Shown: positions 18,211 through 25,312 of the stretch, one piece after another
Layout of the letters: each line of letters starts with the position of its first letter
Numbering within the stretch: the stretch's first letter is position 1
DNA from: Sphingomonadales bacterium
Lineage (GTDB): Bacteria > Pseudomonadota > Alphaproteobacteria > Sphingomonadales > Sphingomonadaceae
DNA: 64,000 nucleotides
Assembly (NCBI GenBank): GCA_016714795.1
Contig: JADKCA010000002.1
Coordinates: 581,361-645,360 of the forward strand
Reading direction: 5' to 3'
Notes under the pieces: generated by a model
Seen by the model: the letters and a program-made list of their open reading frames with translations, nothing else
The model's database searches: none
What the model was told of the DNA's origin: nothing
Made by a program: the position numbers and the translations under genes

Positions 18211-18511
18211 CCTATGGGTTATAGGATTACGGTGACAGTGCACTTAATTGCCCTCCATCTTCGGGGGTTTCGGTCACCCGCGTTCATGGCTGCAAGTCTG
18301 GGCGAACAGCACCGAAAGTCAAGACGAAGGCCCCCCCGCCCCCACCATGAAGCCGCAGTCAATAGGGCTCGCCTGACAGCGGCCCTGCGCTTCTGAGGCT
18401 TTGCGAGAGCAGACGGAAAGGCGCGTCTCGCAAGGGGCGCGCCTTTTTCGTTGGGTTTGGGCAAGCGGGCGGGCTGGTTTTGAGCCACTCCGGAAGATGA
18501 TTGATCCGGGG
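18211..18511. other. Intergenic region with half-palindrome and terminator
   Basis: There is no gene here. It contains GGTGACAGTGCACTTAATT (near 18233), a motif I know as one arm of a repeat linked to REP-associated transposases in many proteobacteria; its inverted partner is missing. A clear rho-independent terminator lies at 18417-18448. Confidence 0.5.
18417..18448 (+). terminator. Rho-independent terminator
   Basis: A nine-base-pair stem AAAGGCGCG / CGCGCCTTT with a 12-base loop, followed by T residues on the + strand. Orientation fits transcripts coming from the glucosaminidase gene or something inserted downstream of it. Confidence 0.7.
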
Positions 18512-20509
18512 TTAAAGTCCCAATGCCTTGCGTATAAACTGATTGCTTTCCGACAAGAGCCGCGCGCGGGCAGCGGCATCGTCCAGCGCGTGCGCCAGAT
18601 CGGGAAACTCGACATAGTCAACGCGCTTGCCAGCCGCTTCCAGACGCCCTTTCATGAGACGGGATGCGGAAACACTCACGTTCATATCCCTGTCACCGTG
18701 GAACATGAGCACGGGCGCCTTGAATCGGTTTGCATGGCGCGCGGGCGAACCACTTTCCACATGCGGGCCGGAACCGATGAATTCATCGACAACATAAAAA
18801 TATGACATTCCGCGCGACTCTTCACGCAGAGCATCCAGATCCGTCACCGGCGCGACAGCGACAATGGCCTTGTAGAGATCCGGATCAACCACCGCCGATT
18901 GCAGCGCAGCATAGCCTCCATAAGACCAGCCAAAGATCGCAAGCTTACCGGGCGCTGCGATGCCTTCCGAAGCCAGCCATCGCCCGGCATCATTCACATC
19001 GCCTATCGCCGTTTCCCAACTCTTGAAGCCATTATTGCGGAACCAGGCGACTCCATAACCGGATGAACCCCGAAAATTGGGTTGAAGCACGGCATATCCT
19101 TGCGACGCAAAATACTGCACCAACCAGTCAAAGCCCCATTCATCGCGCGCACCGGGACCACCATGAGGCATGACAATCGCGGGCAGGTTCTTTCCACTGC
19201 TGCCCGGTGGCAGAGTCAGGTATCCCGGTATTTTAGTGCCATCGGCCGCTGGAAACTGAACGGGCTTCATGGCCCCCATTGGCACCTTCGAAAGTTCCGG
19301 ACGCACCTCTAGCAATTCTCCCAACGTTTTGGCCGCCTTGTCGAAAAGATAGAATTTGCCCGGATTGGTATCATCCCCCGCAAAGATCAGGAGTTTCGTT
19401 TCACCCGCCGTCGCATCAACGATGGAAAGCTGCTTTCCTTCCCCCAATGCCTTACCTAAACTGGCGGTGAGTTTCCCCAATTCGGTGTCGAAATATTCGA
19501 CTGTGCGTTTCTCGGTGGCGTAGGACGCGCCAACCACACGCTGATCTCGACCAATCCGGATCAGGCTGTCAACATCCACATCCGTCCGACCCAGAACCAA
19601 AGTGGTGGCCGCACTTCCGTCGAGAGTCTTTTTGAACAGGCCTGTGAAATTGCCGTTCTCGGCAAATCCATAGACAGTGTTCGTCTGGCTATCGACCGCG
19701 ACCGGTTCAAAACCGGACGACAGGCCGCTCGACAGGACGAGTTTGCTCAACGGGTTCCAGTCTCCCCCTTCCGCGCGCCGATATGAATAGTTGATCTGCT
19801 GATTGGCATAGCCATCTTCAGATCTGGGCTGGGTTTCCATGATGCGCACACGGCCCTGACCATCGCTGATGTATGACGTTGCGTTCACCTTGGGCAACTC
19901 AACCCGTTTGCGATCACCGGATTCAACGTCGACGCGCTCCACGCCCAGCCCGTATGCGGAGCTGCTCATGATGGTCCCTGTCTGGGTCTGCCGAGGATAC
20001 CAGCGCGACAACAGCACGGTGCCTGGTTGACCCGGCACATTGTAATCAAGAATTGCACCGCCAAAATAGGGCGCAACAATAGCGTTGCTCGCGTCTTTCG
20101 CAGAAAGGGATTTAATCTCCTTTCCGTCGTTGGAAATGGCCATCAAGCGGGAGAGCCTGCGAATGCCATGGCCATCACTCGCAATTTTTGCGACGCCGCA
20201 TACCACCCATTTTTCGGTCACAAACCTGCACTGCGAAATCTGCTCCTTCCCTCCTTCTGAAGACAGGATTGGAACCATGGCGGACGTCGCAAGATTGATG
20301 ACAACGGCATTCTCCCCGCCTTTCAAGCGAGGCGCAACAAGGACAAGTTGCGAGCCGTCTGGTGAAATGCTGATGGACTGCACCGATTCGCGCGCGCCAA
20401 ATTTTGCCGCCAGATCATCAACGCCTTGTGCCATGACAAGCTGGGGAAAACAAACAGCCAGCACAAGCCCCAAAGCTGTTTGACTTGGCTGCGACTTGAG
20501 AGCGTGCAT
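18512..20509 (-). CDS. S9-family prolyl oligopeptidase-like serine peptidase
   Basis: A 665-residue exported peptidase. The ATG at 20509 has GAGGAAA upstream and is followed by a signal peptide ending MAQG. The N-terminal 380 residues are a diverged beta-propeller-like region. The C-terminal alpha/beta-hydrolase domain contains the nucleophile motif GWSYGGYAAL, acid residue in FHGDRDMNV and histidine in LAHALDD, so the triad is complete. HGGPGARDEWG contributes the oxyanion region. Likely trims short peptides in the periplasm, or works on imported peptides as is common in TonB-rich sphingomonads. Base composition is slightly lower in GC than tyrS next to it. Confidence 0.9.
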   Translation of the reverse strand: MHALKSQPSQTALGLVLAVCFPQLVMAQGVDDLAAKFGARESVQSISISPDGSQLVLVAPRLKGGENAVVINLATSAMVPILSSEGGKEQISQCRFVTEKWVVCGVAKIASDGHGIRRLSRLMAISNDGKEIKSLSAKDASNAIVAPYFGGAILDYNVPGQPGTVLLSRWYPRQTQTGTIMSSSAYGLGVERVDVESGDRKRVELPKVNATSYISDGQGRVRIMETQPRSEDGYANQQINYSYRRAEGGDWNPLSKLVLSSGLSSGFEPVAVDSQTNTVYGFAENGNFTGLFKKTLDGSAATTLVLGRTDVDVDSLIRIGRDQRVVGASYATEKRTVEYFDTELGKLTASLGKALGEGKQLSIVDATAGETKLLIFAGDDTNPGKFYLFDKAAKTLGELLEVRPELSKVPMGAMKPVQFPAADGTKIPGYLTLPPGSSGKNLPAIVMPHGGPGARDEWGFDWLVQYFASQGYAVLQPNFRGSSGYGVAWFRNNGFKSWETAIGDVNDAGRWLASEGIAAPGKLAIFGWSYGGYAALQSAVVDPDLYKAIVAVAPVTDLDALREESRGMSYFYVVDEFIGSGPHVESGSPARHANRFKAPVLMFHGDRDMNVSVSASRLMKGRLEAAGKRVDYVEFPDLAHALDDAAARARLLSESNQFIRKALGL

Positions 20510-20652
20510 GATTTTTTTCCTCAACAGCCTATCCCTCCGAATGTCACCGAAGAAACTACACTGAAAGGGGAGCCGTTCAAGACGATTTTTTACAAATCAG
20601 GAAACACTTATACTTGAAGGCGTTAGCACATTACTCAGCGATGCAAAGCACC

Positions 20653-21882
20653 CTACCCCCGCACCACCAGCCCATGCAGCTTCTTGCCCGCTGACACGCG
20701 CACCGGCTCTGCGCCCAGCGTCACGCGCGCGGCTTCGTCTTTCACCGGCTCGCCATCCACGCGTGCGCCGCCGCCTTTGATCAGGCGTTTGGCTTCGCCT
20801 TTCGAGGCGACGAGGCCGAGTTCTGCGAGCGCATCGACCAGTGCGATGTCATCGCCCGCCACAGTGATGGTGGGCAGGTCTGCGCCTGCTGATCCTTCCG
20901 CGAAGGTGGCACGCGCGGTTTCGGCGGCGCGCTGGGCGGCGTCCTCGCCCCGGCACAGCTTGGTCGCTTCGTTGGCGAGGACTTCCTTGGCGGCGTTGAT
21001 CTCGCTGCCTTCCAGCGCTTCCAGCCGGGCGATCTCGTCGAGCGGCACATCGGTGAAGAGCCGCAGGAACTTGCCCACATCCTTGTCATCAGTGTTCCGC
21101 CAGAACTGCCGATAATCATAGTGCGGCAGCTGCGCTTCGTTGAGCCACACCGCGCCGGAGACGGACTTGCCCATCTTGGTGCCGTCTGACTTGGTGATGA
21201 GCGGCGTGGTGAGGCCGAACACTTCGCGCCCGTCCATGCGGCGGGTCAGTTCAACACCGTTGATGATGTTGCCCCACTGGTCCGATCCGCCCATTTGCAG
21301 GCGCACGCCCATCGTCTTGTTCAGGTGGCGATAGTCATAGCCTTGCAGGATCATGTAGTTGAATTCGAGGAAGGTCATCGGCTGTTCGCGATCGAGCCGG
21401 AGCTTGACCGAATCGAAGGTCAGCATCCGGTTGATCGTGAAATGCGTGCCGACGCTTTGCAGCAGCTCGATATAGCCGAGCTTGCCCAGCCAGTCGTGAT
21501 TATTGACCATCACCGCGTCGGTCGGCCCGTCTCCGAACGTCAGGAAGCGCTCGAACGCGGTGCGGATCGAGGCGATGTTGGACTCGATGGTCTCATCGCT
21601 CAGCATCTTGCGGCTCTCGTCCTTGCCCGTCGGATCGCCGATCCGCGTGGTGCCGCCGCCCATCACCACAACGGGCTTGTGCCCGGCCTGTTGCAGGCGG
21701 CGCAGCAGCATGATCGACACGAGGTTTCCAACATGGAGCGAGGGCGCGGTGGCATCGAACCCGATATAGCCCGGCACGATCTGTGTGGCGGCGAGCGCAT
21801 CAAGCGCGCTTGCATCGGTCACCTGATGGATATAGCCGCGCGAAGCGAGCAGGTTCAGCAATTCGGACGTGTATTGGGTCAT
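20653..21882 (-). CDS. tyrS: Tyrosyl-tRNA synthetase
   Basis: A 409-residue class I aminoacyl-tRNA synthetase of the bacterial TyrRS type. The start MTQYTSELLNLL at 21882 is the family N-terminus; the frame stays open upstream by chance. The HIGH-equivalent is PSLHVGN near 50, KMSKS-equivalent is KMGKS near 230, and tyrosine recognition GFDATAPS and QGYDYRHLN are present. A C-terminal S4 RNA-binding domain (AELGLVASKGEAKRLIKGGG) completes it. Essential for charging tRNA-Tyr. Stands alone on the minus strand. Confidence 0.96.
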   Translation of the reverse strand: MTQYTSELLNLLASRGYIHQVTDASALDALAATQIVPGYIGFDATAPSLHVGNLVSIMLLRRLQQAGHKPVVVMGGGTTRIGDPTGKDESRKMLSDETIESNIASIRTAFERFLTFGDGPTDAVMVNNHDWLGKLGYIELLQSVGTHFTINRMLTFDSVKLRLDREQPMTFLEFNYMILQGYDYRHLNKTMGVRLQMGGSDQWGNIINGVELTRRMDGREVFGLTTPLITKSDGTKMGKSVSGAVWLNEAQLPHYDYRQFWRNTDDKDVGKFLRLFTDVPLDEIARLEALEGSEINAAKEVLANEATKLCRGEDAAQRAAETARATFAEGSAGADLPTITVAGDDIALVDALAELGLVASKGEAKRLIKGGGARVDGEPVKDEAARVTLGAEPVRVSAGKKLHGLVVRG

Positions 21883-21940
21883 AGCGCGGGGGCGCTTAGC
21901 ATGGAGGGCGGGTTTTGGGTAGAGTGAGGACAAGGCCGGT

Positions 21941-22495
21941 ATGCGCGTAACCCTGCACCCGCATCCCGCAACACCATGTGCCGCGCTCGATTCCATGGAG
22001 GTGCAGCTGCATCGCCATGCAGGCGGCGGGCTAGAGCTGCATTTTTTCGCGCATGGCCGCACCAAGGATGTGCTCTGGCCGGAGGGGGCGCAAGGAGCGC
22101 GCGCGGATCGCTTGTGGGAAACCACCTGTTTCGAAGCGTTTGTGAAGCCGGTGGGGCGCAACAATTATGCCGAGTTCAACTTTGCGCCTTCGGGGCGCTG
22201 GCAGGCGTACAGCTTTACCAGCGAACGCGCGGGCATGGCGGAGGCGCGCGGGCTGGCCGCACCTGACGCGCGGACGCGGATGACGGAGCGGACGCGCGTG
22301 CACCACGTCCGGCTCGATCTGGGCGGCGTGCCGGGCTTGCCGATTGAGGCGGAGTGGGCACTGGGCCTCTCAGCGGTGATCGAGGCGGCGGATGGCTCCA
22401 AATCCTATTGGGCGCTGCGGCATCCGTCTCCCGCGCCCGATTTCCATCATCCCGATTGCTTTGCGCTGACACTTGCTGCACCGGAGGCTTCATGA
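21941..22495 (+). CDS. DOMON-like domain protein
   Basis: A 184-residue protein matching the DOMON-like family seen in sphingomonads, with blocks LWETTCFEAFVKP, YAEFNFAPSGRWQAYSF and SYWALRHP. DOMON folds bind haem or sugar, but no ligand is demonstrable here. No signal peptide is evident. Its TGA overlaps the ATG of the namZ-like gene by four bases, so the two are translationally coupled; a link to cell-wall sugar handling is therefore plausible. Confidence 0.8.
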   Translation: MRVTLHPHPATPCAALDSMEVQLHRHAGGGLELHFFAHGRTKDVLWPEGAQGARADRLWETTCFEAFVKPVGRNNYAEFNFAPSGRWQAYSFTSERAGMAEARGLAAPDARTRMTERTRVHHVRLDLGGVPGLPIEAEWALGLSAVIEAADGSKSYWALRHPSPAPDFHHPDCFALTLAAPEAS

Positions 22496-23694
22496 AATTT
22501 GGTATCGACCGCCTGCTGGCAGACCCCGCTTTGCGTGCCCCGCTGAAGGGCAAGCGTGTTGCGCTGATGGCGCACCCGGCGTCGGTGTTGCCAGACCTCA
22601 CGCACAGTCTGGATGCGCTCGCGGCGTGCCCGGATATTACTTTGTCCGCCGCGTTCGGCCCGCAACATGGCATTCGCGGGGAGAAGCAGGACAACATGAT
22701 GGAAAGTCCGGATTTTGTCGATCCGGCGCTCGGCATCCCCGTGTTCAGCCTCTATGGCGAAGTCCGCAAGCCGACCGATGCGATGATGGACACTTTCGAT
22801 GTGATGCTGTTCGATCTTCAGGATCTGGGCTGCCGCATCTACACTTTCATCACGACGCTGCTTTACACGCTGGAGGCCGCTGCTGCGCACGGCAAATCCG
22901 TGTGGGTGCTGGACCGACCGAATCCAGCGGGCAGGCCGGTGGAAGGCCTCACGCTGCGCCCCGGCTGGGAGAGCTTTGTGGGCGCGGGGCCGATGCCGAT
23001 GCGCCACGGCATGACGCTGGGTGAACTCGGCGCCTGGTTCATCGCGCATTACAAGCTGGACGTGGACTATCGCGTGATCGCGATGGAGGGCTATGATCCC
23101 GATGCCGCGCCGGGCCATGGCTGGCCGCTCAACGATCGCCACTGGATCAACCCCAGCCCCAACGCGCCCAACCTGAATATGGCGCGCGCTTATGCGGGCA
23201 CGGTGATGCTGGAAGGCACGACGCTGTCCGAAGCGCGCGGCACCACGCGGCCGCTGGAGATGTTCGGATCGCCAGAGATTGATGCCAAGGCGGTGATGAC
23301 CACAATGCGGGAGATCGCGCCGCACTGGCTGAAGGGCTGCATCTTGCGCGAATGCTGGTTTGAACCGACCTTCCATTTGCACACGGGCACATTGTGCCAC
23401 GGCGTTCACATCCATGCCGATGGCCCCGGCTATGACCATGCGGCGTTCAGGCCGTGGCGGGTGCAGGCGCTGGCGTTCAAGGCGATCCGCACGCTCTGGC
23501 CGGATTATGATCTGTGGCGGGACTTTGCCTATGAATATGAATTCGGGAAGCTCGCGATTGACGTGATCAATGGCAGCCCGCTGCTGCGCGAATGGGTGGA
23601 TGATCCTGCTGCCGGGCCGGACGCGCTCGATGCGCTCACGCTGCCGGACGAGGCGGCCTGGTTAGCGGAACGGCAACCATTCCTGCTCTATTAG
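22492..23694 (+). CDS. namZ: DUF1343 family, exo-beta-N-acetylmuramidase NamZ-like
   Basis: A 400-residue DUF1343 protein; characterised members (NamZ) release N-acetylmuramic acid from peptidoglycan fragments. Family blocks are visible: GPQHGIRGEKQDNM, FDLQDLGCRIYTFITT, LDRPNPAGRPVEG, MRHGMTLGELG and GTTLSEARGTTRP. No convincing signal peptide is seen, so it may act on imported fragments. It starts within the stop of the DOMON-like gene and is followed, after a palindromic repeat, by anmK, whose product handles anhydro-MurNAc; the pairing supports a muropeptide recycling role. Specific activity is inferred from family and neighbours. Confidence 0.85.
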   Translation: MKFGIDRLLADPALRAPLKGKRVALMAHPASVLPDLTHSLDALAACPDITLSAAFGPQHGIRGEKQDNMMESPDFVDPALGIPVFSLYGEVRKPTDAMMDTFDVMLFDLQDLGCRIYTFITTLLYTLEAAAAHGKSVWVLDRPNPAGRPVEGLTLRPGWESFVGAGPMPMRHGMTLGELGAWFIAHYKLDVDYRVIAMEGYDPDAAPGHGWPLNDRHWINPSPNAPNLNMARAYAGTVMLEGTTLSEARGTTRPLEMFGSPEIDAKAVMTTMREIAPHWLKGCILRECWFEPTFHLHTGTLCHGVHIHADGPGYDHAAFRPWRVQALAFKAIRTLWPDYDLWRDFAYEYEFGKLAIDVINGSPLLREWVDDPAAGPDALDALTLPDEAAWLAERQPFLLY

Positions 23695-23703
23695 GGATAT
23701 GGA

Positions 23704-23766
23704 ACCGATCAATAGGGGCAGTCCCTATTGATCGGCAATAAATAGGGACTGTCCCTATTTATCGGT
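23704..23766. repeat. GGGACTGTCCC palindromic repeat between namZ and anmK
   Basis: Two adjacent palindromes. The first has 13-base arms CCGATCAATAGGG / CCCTATTGATCGG. The second has perfect 12-base arms, ATAAATAGGGAC and its reverse complement, around one central T. The second core recurs twice at 39829-39881. It ends within five bases of the anmK start codon, so it forms most of that gene's leader. Confidence 0.85.
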
Positions 23767-23770
23767 TTGG

Positions 23771-24877
23771 GTGCCACGCGTTTTGGAAACTTTCACGGCC
23801 ATTGGTCTCAATTCGGGTACATCGCGGGACGGGATTGATCTCGCCCTGCTGGAGACGGACGGGCACAGCATCGTCCGCCCGCTGGCGCGCGCCGAGCAGC
23901 CCTACACGGCAGACCAGCGCGAATTGCTGGCCGAAGCCTGTGCCGTTGCCATCACCCGCAAGCTGCCCGACCATAATGACGTGACCGAGGCCGCAGAGCG
24001 GATGGTGACGGCGCTGCATGTGGATTTCGTGAAAGCCTTTCTGCGCGACTCCGGTCTGGAGCCTGAAACCATCGACGTGATCGGCTTTCACGGCCACACC
24101 ATTGCGCACCGGCCCGAATTCAACTGGAGCTGGCAGATTGGCAGCGGCCGCATCATGGCAGACGAAATGCGCATCACGGTGGTGGATGATTTCCGCGGCG
24201 CAGACGTGAAGGCGGGCGGGCAGGGCGCTCCGCTGACGCCGGTTTATCACCGGGCACTGGCTGCGCGACTGCCCAAACCCGCGCTCATCCTCAATCTGGG
24301 TGGTGTGGCGAACATCAGCTGGGTCGGGCGCGACAACAGCCTGATCGCCTTTGATTGCGGCATGGCCAATGCGCTGATTGATGACTGGATGCTCAAACAT
24401 TTTGGCGTGGCCTATGACGCAGATGGGCAGAAGGCGCGCGAGGGCCGGGTGGTCAAACTGATCTTTGAAGACATGATCGACAATCCCTGGTTCGATCTGC
24501 CGCCGCCCAAATCGCTGGAGCGCGAGCATTTTGCGTCCGCGCGGGTGGACTGGATGGACCCGCTCGATGGCGTGGCAACGCTGACAGCCTTTTCAGCGGC
24601 AGGCGTGGCGATGGCGATGAAGCATCTGCCCGAATTGCCCACGGACATCTGGGCGGCAGGCGGCGGGCGGCACAATGCAACGCTGCTCGCGATGATCGAG
24701 GCCGGCACGGGGATTCCGGTGCGCAATGTCGATGAACTGGGCTGGAATGGTGACGCGCTGGAGGCAGAGGCCTTCGCCTATATGGCAGTCCGCGCGATGA
24801 AATATGATCCGATCAGCTTTCCGGGCACGACGGGTGTGCCGGACGAGATGGCGGGTGGGGTGATCCACCGGGTTTAA
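23771..24877 (+). CDS. anmK: Anhydro-N-acetylmuramic acid kinase
   Basis: A 368-residue AnmK. It opens anhydro-MurNAc and phosphorylates it to MurNAc-6-phosphate in peptidoglycan recycling. The phosphate-binding motif NSGTSRDGIDLAL is at 14-26, with a polar SRDGID in place of the commoner SMDGID. GFHGHTIAHRP, LNLGGVANISW, FDCGMANALID and AAGGGRHNATLL are typical. The start is GTG at 23771, directly after a palindromic repeat that leaves no clear Shine-Dalgarno sequence, so its expression may depend on read-through from namZ. Confidence 0.93.
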   Translation: MPRVLETFTAIGLNSGTSRDGIDLALLETDGHSIVRPLARAEQPYTADQRELLAEACAVAITRKLPDHNDVTEAAERMVTALHVDFVKAFLRDSGLEPETIDVIGFHGHTIAHRPEFNWSWQIGSGRIMADEMRITVVDDFRGADVKAGGQGAPLTPVYHRALAARLPKPALILNLGGVANISWVGRDNSLIAFDCGMANALIDDWMLKHFGVAYDADGQKAREGRVVKLIFEDMIDNPWFDLPPPKSLEREHFASARVDWMDPLDGVATLTAFSAAGVAMAMKHLPELPTDIWAAGGGRHNATLLAMIEAGTGIPVRNVDELGWNGDALEAEAFAYMAVRAMKYDPISFPGTTGVPDEMAGGVIHRV

Positions 24878-24899
24878 GTGCGCTGTGCCATAGGGGATC

Positions 24900-24980
24900 G
24901 TCATTGCGAGGAACGGAGTGACGCGGCAATCCATCTGCATCCGGAAAGGACTGGATTGCCGCGCTTCGCTCGCAATGACG
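24900..24980. repeat. Inverted repeat CGTCATTGCGAG family
   Basis: CGTCATTGCGAGGAACGGAG at the left end and CGCTTCGCTCGCAATGACG at the right end are imperfect reverse complements flanking a short spacer with inner arms GCGGCAATCCA / TGGATTGCCGC. This is a common bacterial interspersed palindrome, here between convergent anmK and the small gene at 24991. Confidence 0.8.
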
Positions 24981-24990
24981 GTGGGGAATA

Positions 24991-25290
24991 TTACCCGATG
25001 CGCGTGCCGCTCATCGCCATGCTGCCGAACATGCCGGCCTTCACAGAACCGGTGATGGTGTCGCCATCCACGGTCGCGGTGCCTTCCAGCTTCAGCGGCA
25101 TCGGCACGGTCATGTTCATGGACCAGGTCAGCGTGTTGCCGTCCACCTTGCCGTCGGTGATTTCGAGCGCGCCCTGCGCACCTTCGTTGCTGCCGGTCCA
25201 GCTGTCACCATCAACATTGACGGTCATCACGGATTTCTGATCACCCATCGGTGATTTGGTGATGCATTCATATTTGCCTGCAACGGACAT
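24991..25290 (-). CDS. Small predicted beta-rich protein
   Basis: A 99-residue protein with no signal peptide, starting at an ATG preceded by GGGAGAGA. The sequence alternates polar and hydrophobic residues with repeated T-x-D/G-D turns (VNVDGDSWTG, ATVDGDTITG), suggesting an all-beta barrel or sandwich. Not assigned to a function. It precedes the M16 peptidase gene in opposite order on the same strand (peptidase gene upstream, 22-base gap), so it is probably the distal gene of that transcript. Confidence 0.7.
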   Translation of the reverse strand: MSVAGKYECITKSPMGDQKSVMTVNVDGDSWTGSNEGAQGALEITDGKVDGNTLTWSMNMTVPMPLKLEGTATVDGDTITGSVKAGMFGSMAMSGTRIG

Positions 25291-25312
25291 GTCTCTCTCC
25301 CTAAACTAAGGC

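Noticed and set aside
23704..23766. CRISPR-like repeat array
   Set aside because: The copies are palindromic, adjacent and lack unique spacers; they fit an interspersed palindromic element.
22492..24877. Complete muropeptide catabolic operon
   Set aside because: MurQ, NagZ and transporter genes are not present near namZ and anmK; only a partial recycling pair can be claimed.
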